DNA of 64,000 nt, taken from Sipunculus nudus (taxonomy: Eukaryota; Annelida; Sipuncula; Golfingiida; Sipunculidae). Shown piece after piece: positions 36,211 to 47,916 of this stretch. The stretch covers positions 38,006,714-38,070,713 of the forward strand of contig CM049320.1 in assembly GCA_026874595.1 (NCBI GenBank), written 5' to 3'. How positions within the stretch are numbered: the first letter of the stretch is position 1; every line of letters begins with the position of its first letter. The notes under the pieces are model-generated. The model saw only the letters and a list, made by a program, of their open reading frames with translations. It ran no database searches and was not told where the DNA came from. The translations under genes and the position numbers were made by a program.

Positions 36211-37345
36211 TTTTGCGTTGACCTCTGACCTTTCCTCTCTCCAACGCGTCCATCTGTGCGTCTTTTTTGACACATTAACCCACATATCTTCGGACTCGTT
36301 TGACTAATCAGGAAAACATTTTTACACAAATGTAGCCCTTGGATAGCTTTATAACATATACAAAAATGGTGGCACCACCTGCAGCCATTTTTGCACAGCG
36401 TCCATCTGTTTGTCTGCCTTGGGTTAAAATATCTCCGCAGTGGTTTGACTGATTTACCTGAAATTTGGCATGCGTATACATCCTGGATAGCTTTCTTGGT
36501 TTTTATGACAGGTGGCGCCACCTACAGTCACGTTTACGCTGCAGACACCCATGCTATTATCTCCGAACTGGTTTGACGTATCTTCCTGAAAATTTGTATA
36601 TATTTAGATCTCACATAGCTATTCATCATACATAAAACTGGTGGCGCCACCTGCAACCATTTTTCGTCCATCAGTTCGTTGGACTTTGGTTAAAATCACC
36701 CATATCTCGGCAGTGGTTTGACTTTTCTACCTGAAATTCGGCAAGCGTATACATCCTGGATAGCTTTCTTGATTTTAGGACAGGTGGCGCCACCTACATT
36801 CACGTTTACGCTGCAGACATCCATGCTAATATCTCCGGACTGGTTTGACGTATCTCCCTGAAAATTAACATGTGTTAGGTTCTCACATAGCTCTTTATCA
36901 TATAAGAAACTGGTGGCGCCACCTGCAACCATTTTAGCACAGAGTCCATCAGTTCGTTGTATTTGGGTTAAAAATACTCGACTTTTTCCCCTGAAATTTG
37001 GCATGCGGATACATCCTGGATAGCTTTCTTGATTTTATGACAGGTGGCGCCACCTACATTCACGTTCATGCTGCAGATATCCATGCTGATATCTCCGGAC
37101 TGGTTTGACGTACCTACCTGAAGTGATGCATGTGTTTGGATCTCACATAGTTCTTTATCATACAAGAAACTGGTAGTGCCACGTGAACGATTTTTGCACA
37201 GAGACCTGTTTGTCTGCTGTTGGATAAAATCACTCATATTTCGGTAATGGTTTGACTTTTCCACCTGAAATTTTGCATTTGTATATATCTTGGGTAGTTT
37301 CTCGTTCAAATAACAGGTGGCGCCACCTACAATCATGTTTACGTG
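36211..37345 (+). repeat. Tandem array of ~130-bp alternating units with GGTGGCGCCACC palindromes
   Basis: Units of 129-143 bp alternate between two types (one with CATCCTGGATAGCTTTCTTG, one with CTCACATAGCTCTTTATCAT), so the higher-order period is about 265 bp. Each unit ends in the self-complementary GGTGGCGCCACC, perfect at 36511, 36640, 36783, 36912, 37043 and 37316; degenerate near 36367 and 37180. The same palindrome sits in the cores of the Helentron-like copies A, B and C. The array begins after CCATCTGTGCGTC, reminiscent of the tetranucleotide tract of those elements, but no terminal hairpins were found. Minus-strand frames across it (KKAIQDVYACQISG repeated) are composition. Confidence 0.8.
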
Positions 37346-37484
37346 GCAGACATCCATGCTAATATGAAACACATTTAACTCTATTTCCCTTTGCCACTCA
37401 ATCCATGCCTCACTTCACCTGTCCCACTCTGATTTTAGCGGATACACATAGTCGCTTGTCGACTACCCGTATTCTAGTTTCCAA
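37346..37484. other. Spacer, nothing recognised
   Basis: Short unique stretch between the palindrome array and the GAGTCC-rich element. Confidence 0.3.
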
Positions 37485-37784
37485 CAGTGATGTAGTCGAG
37501 TCCACACCATCCGAGTCCAAGTCCGAGTCAAAGCCACTCGAGTCCGAGTCCGAGTCCTTATGATTCGAGTTGAAGTCCACTTTCTTCGAGTCCGAGTCAT
37601 TTGGAACCCGAGTCAAAGTTCGAGTCCGAGTCCAATACAAAATCCTTAGAGAGCAATTTAAAATGGACATTTCAGATTATCGTGTGCATTTAATTTTCGT
37701 GTTTTAGTTCAAACATACCTTTTCTATAAAATACATTTATAGCTCCCGATGCTATGCAAAGCGTCTGTATATATATATATATTT

Positions 37785-37849
<65 letters not shown>

Positions 37850-38066
37850 TCTTTATTTTGTACTATTCCTTTAGTGGTTCGCACATGTACACAAGTCTTT
37901 AGAATATGTGACAGTTTTTTTCTCTATTGGACCAGAGACGGGCACGGACTAATAATCTCGAGTCTTACGTCCGAGTACAAGTGTGAGTCCGGGACCCTCG
38001 AGTCCAAATCCGAGTCCGAGTTTCTGAAAGGTGAATTCGAGTCCGGAATCGAGTCCTAAATCACTG
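37485..38066 (+). mobile_element. Probable hAT-like non-autonomous element with GAGTCC-rich ends
   Basis: The left end CAGTGATGTAG and right end CTAAATCACTG (inverse CAGTGATTTAG) form an 11-bp terminal repeat with one mismatch; CAGTG-type ends suit hAT. Both subterminal regions (37496-37635 and 37960-38058) are dense in CGAGTCC/GAGTCC hexamers, and a long (TA)n tract (37768-37846) sits between. Flanking octamers GTTTCCAA and TCTCCCAA match at 5 of 8 positions. The DSDSDS-type minus-strand frame is a by-product of the hexamer. Confidence 0.55.
37768..37846. repeat. (TA)n microsatellite inside the GAGTCC element
   Basis: About 79 bases of TA with two interruptions (TTTTA and TGTA). Confidence 0.9.
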
Positions 38067-38442
38067 TCTCCCAATATATTGCACTGGACACAACAACGCT
38101 AGGCCAGTCAAGCCTTGTGCACCCTACACCCGTATTCACTGATAACAGTATCGATACGGTATTGGGGAAATGGTATTCTTGTAAAGTGAAAACGGTTTTA
38201 TATTGGGGATCCGTTAAGCTGTTCACAGATTTACTGTTGATTGCTTATTCTTTATTTATCAGGGCCCGTTTTGCTTAAAGGGTCCTATTCATATTCCAGG
38301 TAGGCCTATGTTTGAATGTGCATGAAGTATAGGTTTTTTCTCCTTAAATTATTTTGGTATCTGCAGTATTTCATTCTGAGCCCGTTAACTCACTTTTGTT
38401 AACTCACTCTTTCGCCGGACGCGAACAGTAGACCAAAACTTA

Positions 38443-38640
38443 AAGCGCGCACGCCACCTGGTAGCCGAACCGCGCAACTTTAAAAATCAATATTTGTTGT
38501 GTGTTTACTCGCACACAGCGTCACAACTACGTTAATTTTAGATAGTAAATCCGTAAGACGGATTTTTTTTTTTCAAAACGTTTGTATACAGCCAAAATGA
38601 AATAATAACTGGAGATTACACGTATTATAACAAATGTTAT
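38443..38640 (+). repeat. Diverged copy of the 13.7/17.1-kb repeat
   Basis: GCCACCTGGTAGCCGAACCG, CAACTTTAAAAATCAATATT and AAAACGTTTGTATACAGCC...ATAATAACTG...ACGTATTA align in order with 13730-13985 (GCCACCTGATGGCCGTACTG, CAACTTCAGAAATCACGATT, GAAACGTTTGTATTCAGTC...). Same strand. Ends not defined. Confidence 0.5.
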
Positions 38641-39232
38641 ATGTACCTTTATAGAGACTGACATCCTAGGAATGAGCCCGCGTACTTTGTCAACGGTACG
38701 TATACTTTCTTTCTGAATTGAAGCTAGAGGTTTCTGTCATTATTACCTCCACAATAACGTTTATATTCACACCGTCTCTGTTTTAATTGTTTGCCGGTTA
38801 CACAAAATTACAATAATCTGCGTGGAGTCTTGATACTATAATTCCTAGCAGATATTTAAATGAGTCCATAAGCAGACATTCCTTAAATTGTTTTCCGTAC
38901 AGGAATTTTCCAACAAAACATCATACAGTACATTGTCATCTTGTAATTTCCAGTTGTAGATCTGAGAGTCTGAAGAATTTAGACTTTGAATTTCTAAAGA
39001 ATTTAGATTTTTTTTCTAACATAATCTTTAATATTCTCTTGCAACAATTTACACATGTATGTGTTTTTCGCGTGTTTTACAAATTGTAAAATTGTAGAAG
39101 ACTGGGCCTGAAAACTCGAGTCCTGGTTTCCGAGTACCTGAAAAGTTGTTATTTTATCTCTGTCATTTACACACATATACACACCTCTTTCAGTAAGACC
39201 ATGTGGGACGGCCGGGACTACTTGTCTCAATT

Positions 39233-39538
39233 GTTAAACTTTAAAATCAAAATTTGTTACATTTCAAGGACACACTTTCTGTTTACATTTCACATGTGCA
39301 GGCGTACAAAATTTTACTTATTCCGTTAGGTCCTTGCCATAAACACCTAATTTTATATGATTTGCACTGAAATATTTCTTATCAAATGTATTTGAACGGA
39401 CTACAATTCCCTCTTCACTACATTGATACCTACGCCGTCTGTGTATGTAAAAGCACCGGTGCATTGTGGGCCGTAGATTTCAAAACCCATAAACCCTAAC
39501 TAGCAGAGTCGTACTCTTGCAAGTCCGATTCTGCGCAG
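39233..39538 (+). repeat. Dispersed repeat, inverted partner of 60916-61231
   Basis: Its reverse complement aligns along its length with 60916-61231. There is a 28-base identical block (39238-39265 versus 61191-61218), and shared blocks CAAGAGTACGACTCT and CCCACAATGCACCGG. The outer end reads CTGCGCAG. The inner start (TTAAACTTTAAAATCAAAAT) also resembles the repeat at 38443, so the two may be one family. Confidence 0.8.
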
Positions 39539-41503
39539 TGAGAGGATGAAAACAGAAGAGGAAGCCATCTACAAATGCAATGAGCAACTTCACAACAAAG
39601 TTAGACAGGGCTCTGGTGCAGGTTCACCTGATAAAGTACCTCTGGCAGGGGACGTACCGTCGGCTTAATTGAGCCTAGGGAGTTATGGGCGGATAATTCA
39701 GCGGCAGATTGGCCGAGCCCGAGCTGGCACCTAGTGATTACATCTAATAGAATGTCGGGATGGACTTTATAAACGATGCTCAGGTCGATTGATGAGGGTT
39801 AACTCGGTTTGTAACCTTTATCAGTCCGGCCAGGGCAGGCACGATGACTCTTCATACATTACATGGTGACTGCGTTACGATCACTTTATAGGCCACAACA
39901 AGCGCTCTGTACACTGTCGTATTTGTCCGTCTGATATTTCAAGCTGCACTTCATGATTGTTCACACAGTGCTTATAGAACTTAACAAGTTAACATGCACT
40001 CGTGGAATGCTTAACATCCATATTTCATTTAGCTGTGGTGGACATACGGCGCTAGACTCCTTACGCTCTGTTCACTTTACATTCGTTTGATTTCATTCCA
40101 CCTACCTACCGGTAATGCTGCTTTTGTTGTATACGGCCGCCAGGTCGCTGGAACATGACCAATAATGACCCGACCAATGAGGTTGGAATGTCAAGGGGGA
40201 TTTTGACAAGTTTCTTCTGATCAGGCTTTCTGTCTATTATTGACATAAATTGTCAGAGCAACGTGGCGTCTTTTAGGGATTTTGTATTGCCCTTTTCTGT
40301 TCCTGAACAAGACCAAGCCTCTCTTCAGGATACAGACGGATTGAGAAAACACCAAGGGATGAGTGTAAAATGTCTTAATGTCCAAAGAAAGGACTATGTG
40401 ATAGTATCTTCGATTGGCTTTGGAAAATTTCAGTGCTACGAAGCGCTGACGACAGCTTTTTGAGAATATTATCGTCAAGAGGATATATTTTGTAAAGAAG
40501 TCACTCATTGACCCTTTGCGAGGAAGACCCATACACTTAAACATTGACGCAGCACCAATACTGCGTGGCAATAGTGGTAGCAAAAGGCATCCGATTAAGT
40601 TCCTGAAGTTTATTGTTTTGAATCTTTTTGAATCTTCTGGTATGGGCCATATACGCAAAATTTTCCTATTATTAGGGAGGATACAATAATTGTATCAATA
40701 ACAAGTTTATTTCATCCCTGTGATGGATATCTTGATGAATGAAAATGTTGTTTAATGCGTACAACTGATGACTTCTTTGTAGGGGATAAGGCAAGAACAG
40801 CAACAAGCGATGACGTGATTCTTTTTCACTAAAGAAAACAAGGATCTGTGAAATACAGCTGCAACGATTACGCAGAAAACGTATTTCTTTTTTGATTGGA
40901 GTAATTGCCAGAGACAAGTTAGAAAAGAAACGCAGAAAAACAGTGATAGCACAGGAAGTGCATGTATCGTCTGCTGGGGATACTTTTTGTTGTACAGTCT
41001 ATTACTTGTACTTATTATAACGGAGAAAAACCCCGCCGCAAGATTTCGGTCTCGTGTTGGTGACGGCCGCCGGGTGTCTCATTACTCTTATAATCCATTA
41101 AGTAAAATTCCCCTTCCTAGAATTCTTATCGGGCGTGATACAGCACTGTGTCCATGATGGAACCTCGGTAGTTCTTTTAAAACAAACTTGGGAGCTTTGT
41201 TTTCTGTTGATATGGATCAGACCGTTATGTTTAAAGGGGTTAAGTGCCAAACAGTAGTTTTCTCGTGGGACTGACATCCATGAACCGTGCTGAGATATCT
41301 GATTGTGCTTTAGTGTCCCGCCGTAACATATGCCAGGCCTGCCACCATTTTACGACCATGGTGTCTGTCTTGTAACCCAGAAGAAAAAAAAGTTTAAAGG
41401 CCTTCTTTCTTCGTTGCACTTGAACAGTTGATATGGTGACTCACAAACGAATGGGCCTTTTTGGGGATCCTTGCTGGTATGACCAAGCAAAGGAGACGAT
41501 TAA
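39539..41503. other. No gene recognised; one unassigned 145-codon minus frame
   Basis: The minus-strand frame 40221-40658 (145 codons, starting MRIWPIPEDSKRFKT) is the longest in the window. It has no recognisable domain, no clear splice sites and mixed composition, and it is overlapped by another frame. I do not call it a gene. Confidence 0.35.
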
Positions 41504-41640
41504 ACACCCAGGGCCCGCAGGTGCTGTAGTCACTGGGCCTGGTTAACACCAGGATTTAAAATGAGAGGAAGCGTGTGTATGTTTATAGACTAAACCGGAA
41601 TGGCATTCTGTAGATGTATATATATACTTAGTTAAGCTGG
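41504..41640 (+). mobile_element. tRNA-derived SINE, family B, copy 3 (3' part only)
   Basis: Contains CAGGGCCCGCAGGTGC, CCAGGATTTAAAATGAG, CTAAACCGGAATGGCATTCT and ACTTAGTTAAGC, collinear with 51929-52053 and with the inverse of 7100-7200. The tRNA-like head is missing. Confidence 0.65.
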
Positions 41641-41674
41641 CATTAAGAAACTGGAGGCGATTACCTCTGACCCT

Positions 41675-41711
41675 CCCCCCCCCCCCCCCCAAAAAAAAAA
41701 AATAAAAAAAT
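41675..41711. repeat. C16 run followed by an A-rich run
   Basis: A homopolymer C tract passes directly into an A tract. No element end can be tied to it. Confidence 0.9.
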
Positions 41712-44067
41712 ATGGTCAGGATCTGCAAAATTATTTTCAAACCCCCAGCTTGAATGCATATATGATGACTATAATGATAATCAGCTAATATTACATTTTG
41801 GTTGTATGAAATAAATTCGGATTGAAAATGTTGACCTCATTTCTCATTGAAGCCCGCGATAAAATAGGCATATCTACAATTCATGCATCTCCTAGGAAAT
41901 CGAAATTATCATCAGGTAGAAACAACAATGAAGAGATAATCAGTTGTTACAAGAGAATTATTCAGGAATAGGAATGCGGCAGTGATGGTAATCTGATCAG
42001 TAATGGCATTGTTTTGTTTGAAAATATTGATTCAACCATTAACAAGGTTTTGAAATTTGACGAACAAATTACTTTTGCATAATGACAAACAATGCACGTC
42101 AGAAATAATGTTATCACATATTGAGGAGACAGGCGGGTTAATTTGATTTGATGAACTGTCAAATGCAGCTTTGGCGAAGCTTACAGGTGTAAACGAAAGA
42201 AACGTTACATTCCATTAAGGAAATGGAGCAGTTGGAATAAAACCATTACAACGTGGTGTTTCTTTTAGATGAAGTTATCAGAAAGCTTAAAGGATTAGTG
42301 AAAGCATACTTCAACCATAATGGTCCATTAATGTGTATTTACTCAGGCAAAATCTGGTTTCGTGATTTCCTTAACTTGTCATTCAAGTCTGATAAATGCG
42401 GGAAGAACTTCTGCTTCTAGTGTGTCATGTAGAAACCGGGATTCCATGCACCGGGGGTATTGAAGCATTATCTGCCACCGGAAGTGTGCTTCATTGGTCA
42501 CGTGACTGCTCGAGCAGAAAACACCATGTTCAACCTGTCAAATGCCTCTTGGTCTCAGTGGAAAATGGTAACAATCTGACACTAAAGGGACGCCTCAGGC
42601 CATCGGATTCGACTTTGCATTTCCGTTCAGTTTTGACACGGTTAAAGGGTAGAAAAAGTACTGTATTTCTTCCATTATAAAACTTATGAATAAACATATA
42701 TTTTCATCTTACACACTAGCCAAACTTTACTAGCCGCTTGGTAACAGGAGAAATTGTAAGGATGTTGCTTTGCTGGGAATTTCATTTGAATTAGCCCGAA
42801 GTCACCCACGAAAAGTGAAATTCATTAAAACGATGCCATGCAAAACCCTGTCTGTATGTCACAACCAGGTGCCAAATTCTTAATCAGTTCATTTATAACA
42901 TAACCCGATATTATAAAAAAAAGGAAACATTCGCACAAGAGTACTACATAGTATTCATCTATAGATCCGTTTCAGTCCCCGCTTTCAGAACCGTAGCCAG
43001 GATAAATAGAGGTGGAGAAGGGTTCAAGATTTCTGGCGCACACCCGTGTAACCAAGAAAAATTTAGACTTCCTAGAACTTCAATATTGTTGTAACAATTT
43101 TAATATGAAAAAAAAAACAGTTGCCATAGCATAAAGGAAAACTGAGTATGAGTGAAAATGTGTCAATTATTACAATCATTTTAACTGTGTAATCATTGGT
43201 TTAGGGCGAAACATTTATTATAACAGTTTTATAGTTATCACATGAAAAAAAAATCAGCAAAAAAGGCCCCAGGACAGAGAGTTCTTCCTATCTTTAATGT
43301 TGTAAATGAAAATGTACAATATTTTATCTAGATGTAAACATGACCAATATTTCCATGTGTACATTTTCTTAGTAGGTAATGTCTGGAAAGTTTATTATCA
43401 AAATTACATTGGCGAGCGGGCATCGACACAGGTGGAGGCAATTTGAGACATATGACGATGGTTTATTAAAGGTAATTTTACCTGCTCTCTGTGTTACTGC
43501 GGCATGAGCTGGCATGGACATAACAAGTTATACCTGAAAGAGAATCGCATTCTTCACACCTGGGAGCTCACGCGTCTCCATGGAGCCGTTCTCATGACAA
43601 CGGTGATATATAGGATCCAGTCCAGACTCCTTAGGCGGGCTTCAGTGAGACTTGGTTCGGTTTTAAGGAATACTTATTGTCCTTGTGCGGTTACATGAGC
43701 ATCCGTCACGCCAAGAAACCTATCGAATGTCTCTGTTATTTAAAATGGTAAGATGAGACGCCATACGTACGGCACACGTGGAAGACTACACCATATTGTT
43801 GCTTTCCTCTCGTTCAAGGTATAAAACAGACTAAACCGAAATTAAATATTTTTTTTTTGTCTAGCGTAATTAGATGTCCTTCCTCTTTTATGAAGAGTTC
43901 CTTTAAGTTTTAAACGCATTGTCACTGGGGATGTTAATCAGAAAAGGTGCCTGATGGAGCTCATTTCGCACCATGACAGTGTAGAAGCAGGTGTGTTTAA
44001 TTTGGAAAGCAAAATTGAAGACACGAATAGGTGTTTCCACTGAAAGGCCATTATTTCGGGTTTCAAA
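41712..44067. other. No gene recognised
   Basis: Short frames at 42396-42680 and 43504-43698 carry no recognisable domain. No repeat noticed. Confidence 0.4.
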
Positions 44068-44189
44068 TATAATATAATATAATATAATATAATATAATAT
44101 ATGATGGCATCGGGCTCTCTATCATAAATGTATTTATATATATGATTTAAATTTATAAGGAAGTGTGTGTGTGTGTGTGTGTGTGTGTG
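44068..44189. repeat. (AATAT)n and (GT)n microsatellites
   Basis: A pentanucleotide AATAT/ATAAT run lies at about 44068-44101. A pure GT run lies at 44164-44189, separated by about 60 bases of unique sequence. Confidence 0.9.
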
Positions 44190-44591
44190 ATTGATTTTTT
44201 CAAGGAAAGAAGGACAGATGCGTAAAACCATAGTGTGGGTCCTGCTTATTTTATTTGATTCATGAAAGCCCCAGGTTTCAGCTTTTAGCAGCTCGCAGGA
44301 TGTGTCGATGATTCGACTGCTGGCTGCATTGGTAGAAATGATGTTAATTGCGTTCCCTGTGAGACGCCAGGTCGGATGCGGTCGCCATGGTTATTTTGTA
44401 GTGCCGTGTGACAATATCACTTAAAGCTTGAACAGGGAACTGAGTGAACGAGTACTTGACATCTGTGTCGTTAGTTCATTAGTTATAAAGCTATAGTTAT
44501 TGCATGGATTACCATCGTTCTTTCTGTCTCATATGATATTTTATTGAAAATGTAATATATTACGACTGGACACAATTTTCATCAAATCACG

Positions 44592-44621
44592 TGTATGTCT
44601 GTCTTTCTCTCCGTCTGTCTG

Positions 44622-44664
<43 letters not shown>

Positions 44665-44748
44665 GCACACACACACTCTTATACATTTTATCGGGTATGA
44701 AACATATTGAACGTTGCGGTAATTGCAGTAAGTTACAATCATCGAATG

Positions 44749-44786
<38 letters not shown>
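44592..44786. repeat. Compound (CTGT)/(CT)/(CA) and (CT)n microsatellites
   Basis: TCTGTCTGTCTCTC passes into CT repeats, then CA repeats (to about 44676). A separate CT run lies at 44751-44786. Confidence 0.9.
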
Positions 44787-44788
<2 letters not shown>

Positions 44789-45374
44789 AACAGTTACGGC
44801 TCCAAGAGCATTGTCTCAGTAACAACTTTTTTTACCTTCCTTATCCTTAGATACAGACGAAAGCTTAATAATAAAATACGCATAAAATTAAGCGATTTGG
44901 ACGGGATCCCCTAAAAGCTGGGCCGACGTGACAAAAAGCCGAGTCACAGCTCCTAGCAGTCGTGAAGTATTGCCCATTTCCTATGACAGGCGCGTGTTTT
45001 ATCATCTGCCGTCTCTCTTGTTTGAGTGTTTAGGACTGGCTTTAACACAACGCTTTTCGTTCATTATTCCTCTTCATGTGAAGTTCAGCACTGAAAGCTT
45101 TTTCTAGTGTTTTTCCCCATAGGATGCAAATCTTAAGACCGATATTTAATCATATCATTTTATTTTATAAAGTGAAACCTTAATGTCCGTTGTTAAAACG
45201 TTAATACTTTAACGAACGTAAGTTTTCATGTAGGAAAATATACATGTTTCGATTAAACCCGAAATACATCCCCTTGAAATTATTAGTTTTCATGAAAAAG
45301 GAATAAATTTATATTAGTTGTTATACTTTCGGCAGGTGTCGAAATGTATTATATATTACTGTACGTTATTTTCT
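44787..45374. other. No gene recognised
   Basis: AT-rich unique DNA without visible structure. Confidence 0.4.
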
Positions 45375-45670
45375 ATTTGTCTGTGTTAAGTTTTACGCCA
45401 AAGATGCTCTCAACAGATTTTAATGAAATGTTGTGCATGGTTACATAATACTTACGGAACAATCCATTAAATTTTGGAGGTAATCTGAACCAAAATTAGT
45501 TATTTTTTTCATATGATTCTATCCCATTGTTACACACGTAAATTTTATCTAATAGATTTATTCATTAGGGGGTGGCTTTGTTCTGCAGGTGACCTGGGAT
45601 ATGATTGTTGAACCGTATCAAAAATTTCCTGTGTTACGCAATTAGAACCTTGGCTGAGTTTCTAGTTTTG
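45375..45670 (+). repeat. Possible copy of a widespread animal interspersed repeat
   Basis: GTCTGTGTTAAGTTTTACGC, CAACAGATTTTAATGAAATG and CCATTAAATTTTGGAGGTAA, ending CCTTGGCTGAGTTTCTAGTT, resemble a repeat type I have seen in many aquatic animals. The second local example is 46560-46688. The recognition is from memory and not computed. Confidence 0.35.
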
Positions 45671-46533
45671 ATAACTCTCTTGTGTTTTGTATTGAACTTT
45701 CGTGGTCATCCATGGTAAACTAGGTTTCGTTAATACGGTCTAGTCTTATGGTGAAATACCCAGGTGCACATGAGAAGGGGGTCAGGAGATTTACAGCTTC
45801 CCCCCCCCCTACTGGGAAGAATTACTTTTTTTTAGTTTTTCCCTTGAATTTTTAAGGATACCCCTCTCCCTTACTTCATGGTGTTGTGGAGTTCATTTCA
45901 GGGGTTTATGCGATAAATGTTAAGGGGACTAATGCGATATTTGACGTTCAATAACTAAAGATGATACATTTGACTTTCAATACAAATAGGCAAGAAAATG
46001 CCAGTCCAAACGCACACAGGCTGTTTATTTTGTTTATGTTCTCATGTTTATAACATGTTGGGGGACCAGTTAATTTTCAGCTTCCTCACATGTGCAACAG
46101 ACCACTTTGACATGAACACCTTAACATTGGCGCATATACCGTGTTTACTAACAGCTTGAAGATGAGCAAGTCCGTACATCCGTCAGAAGCTTTGTGAGAA
46201 CTTTTCATGACAGGATTTACCCGAAGTTGATTAATATATGCAGAGTAGGCCTGAACTAACATTAATTCTACAGAAATGTTAGGTAAACAACTGTCATTAA
46301 AGCATAACCTAAGGAAATAAAGAATGATGTACGAGAGGAGCCGTTTGTTATGACGTAGTGGTACATGACCTTAACGCATGCTCAGTAACGATAATAAAGA
46401 TGACAGATACGGTTAACGTATGGCGTACATCTATGGTCCAGGGGAAAATGTAAGAATTTCGGTATGAAAATAAGACGGCTGGTCCGTATTTTGATCGGCT
46501 TTAACTAGATATATATATTTATCTATTGGAACT
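45671..46533. other. No gene recognised
   Basis: Nothing recognisable except a short C-run near 45800 and a pure run of 23 G at 46534-46556 immediately after. Confidence 0.4.
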
Positions 46534-46556
46534 GGGGGGGGGGGGGGGGGGGGGGG
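46534..46556. repeat. G23 homopolymer
   Basis: Pure run of 23 G on the plus strand. Confidence 0.95.
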
Positions 46557-46559
46557 CTG

Positions 46560-46688
46560 TTTTGGGGTTGTTCCTGATCGCTTTCTGGATCCAAGCATTT
46601 TAAAGAAAAATTGCTGCATTTCCATCAATGCCATATGGGGGTAATGAGTTTCCTTGTGGTGGTCTGAGCTCTCTGAGTGCTTTTCTAG
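46560..46688 (+). repeat. Right end of a widespread animal interspersed repeat
   Basis: AATTGCTGCATTTCCATCAA, GGGGGTAATGAGTTTCCTTG and CTCTCTGAGTGCTTTTCTAG are typical of the right end of this repeat. The Helentron-like copy B begins exactly where it stops (T tract at 46689), so this end may have been the insertion target. Confidence 0.4.
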
Positions 46689-47916
46689 TTTTTAGCTCAG
46701 CTGACTGAAAGTAATCTGTGCTATAGTGATCACTCTTTGTCCGTCGTCCGTCCGGCCATCCGGTCGTCCGTCCGTTAACAGCGCACAAAATCGTAACCGC
46801 TGGACCTGGAATCTTCTAACTTGACATCCAGGGAGATCAATGAAAAAATCTTCTTGGAATTGTGAAATTAAGTCTCTGCTACCCATATTCTCCGAGCTAT
46901 GGGTCTCGTAAGTACCCTCTAGAATAATAAAAAAATTGATACAAAAGCTCAAGTATCTGAATAACTACTGCATTGATCACCATTGATATTTGCATGAATA
47001 TTGATCATGAAGTGTTCCATCAGTTCCTGTAACCTGGTGGCGCCACCTGTATTTCTTCCCAGTTTTTACGAATTTTGTTCCCTGTTTTTTGACCTTCAAA
47101 GAAGCTGTTATCTGGTAACAGGGCACAAATCGTAACCGCTTGACCTTGGATCTTCTTACTTTAAATCAAGGAAGGCCCATGCAGAATCTCTGTGGAAGCC
47201 TGAAATTAGGTCTCTGTTACCCATATTCTTTGAGCTATGGGTCTCGTAAGTACCCCCCAGAATTATCAAAATATTTGATATAAAAGCTCATTTATCTGAA
47301 TAACTACTGCATTGATTACCATGATCCTTTGCATGAATATTGATCATGAAGTGTTCCATCAGTTTCTGTAACCTGGTGGCGCCACCTGTATTTTTCCAGT
47401 TTTAACGAATTTTGTTCTCTATTTTTGAGACCTTCAAAGAAGCTGTCAACTGTTAACAGGGCACAAATCGTAACCGCTGGACCATCGGAACTTCTAACTT
47501 TACATCTAGGGAGGTCCATAAAAATATTCTTGGAAATCTGAAATGAGGTCTCTGTTACTCTTATCCTCTGTGCTGTTCGGCTCATATCCCCCCCCCCCCC
47601 CCCACGAATAATCAAAAATGGAATAAAAAAGCACCAGTATATGAATTACTAATCCACTGATAGCCATGACTCTCTGGATATATATTGATCATGGAGTGTT
47701 CATCAGTTCGTGTATTTTTTTTCAAATTTGTACACATTTTTCTTTTCTATTTATGAGACCTTCAAATGAAGTGGTAATCTGTCCAAAAGCCCGCTGACAC
47801 CAATTTCTAAGGACTCTTCACAAAATTCATGATTTTATTGCACTCTGGCAGTCATTTTCCTCATTGTTCAACATTCCTTACATTCAGCTGAGCATCATTG
47901 CCCATGGGCCACTAGT
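46689..47916 (+). mobile_element. Helentron/pearl-like non-autonomous element (copy B), three core repeats
   Basis: The left end TTTTTAGCTCAGCTGACTG is followed by TGAAAGTAATCTGTGCTATA, GTGATCACTC, a CCGT/CCGG tetranucleotide tract (46738-46774) and three cores of about 338 bp (starts near 46776, 47114 and 47453). Subterminal GCTCAGCTGA (46695-46704) and TCAGCTGAGC (47884-47893) are exact inverse complements. The right hairpin is GCCCATGGGC (47900-47909), then CACTAGTT. GGTGGCGCCACC occurs at 47036 and 47375; a C-run lies near 47589. Confidence 0.8.

Noticed and set aside
36204-37372. Several minus-strand frames with repeated KKAIQDVYACQISG-like blocks
   Set aside because: They are translations of the ~130-bp tandem units; no start, no conserved domain, and frames shift between units.
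37410-37670. Frame rich in DSDSDS on the minus strand
   Set aside because: Product of GAGTCC hexamers at the end of the hAT-like element, not a phosphoprotein gene.
40221-40658. Longest open frame in the window (145 codons, minus strand)
   Set aside because: No recognisable domain, no convincing splice or start context, and in AT-rich animal DNA of 64 kb one frame of this length is expected by chance.
44595-44822. Ser/Leu-rich plus-strand frame
   Set aside because: Caused by CT and CA microsatellites.
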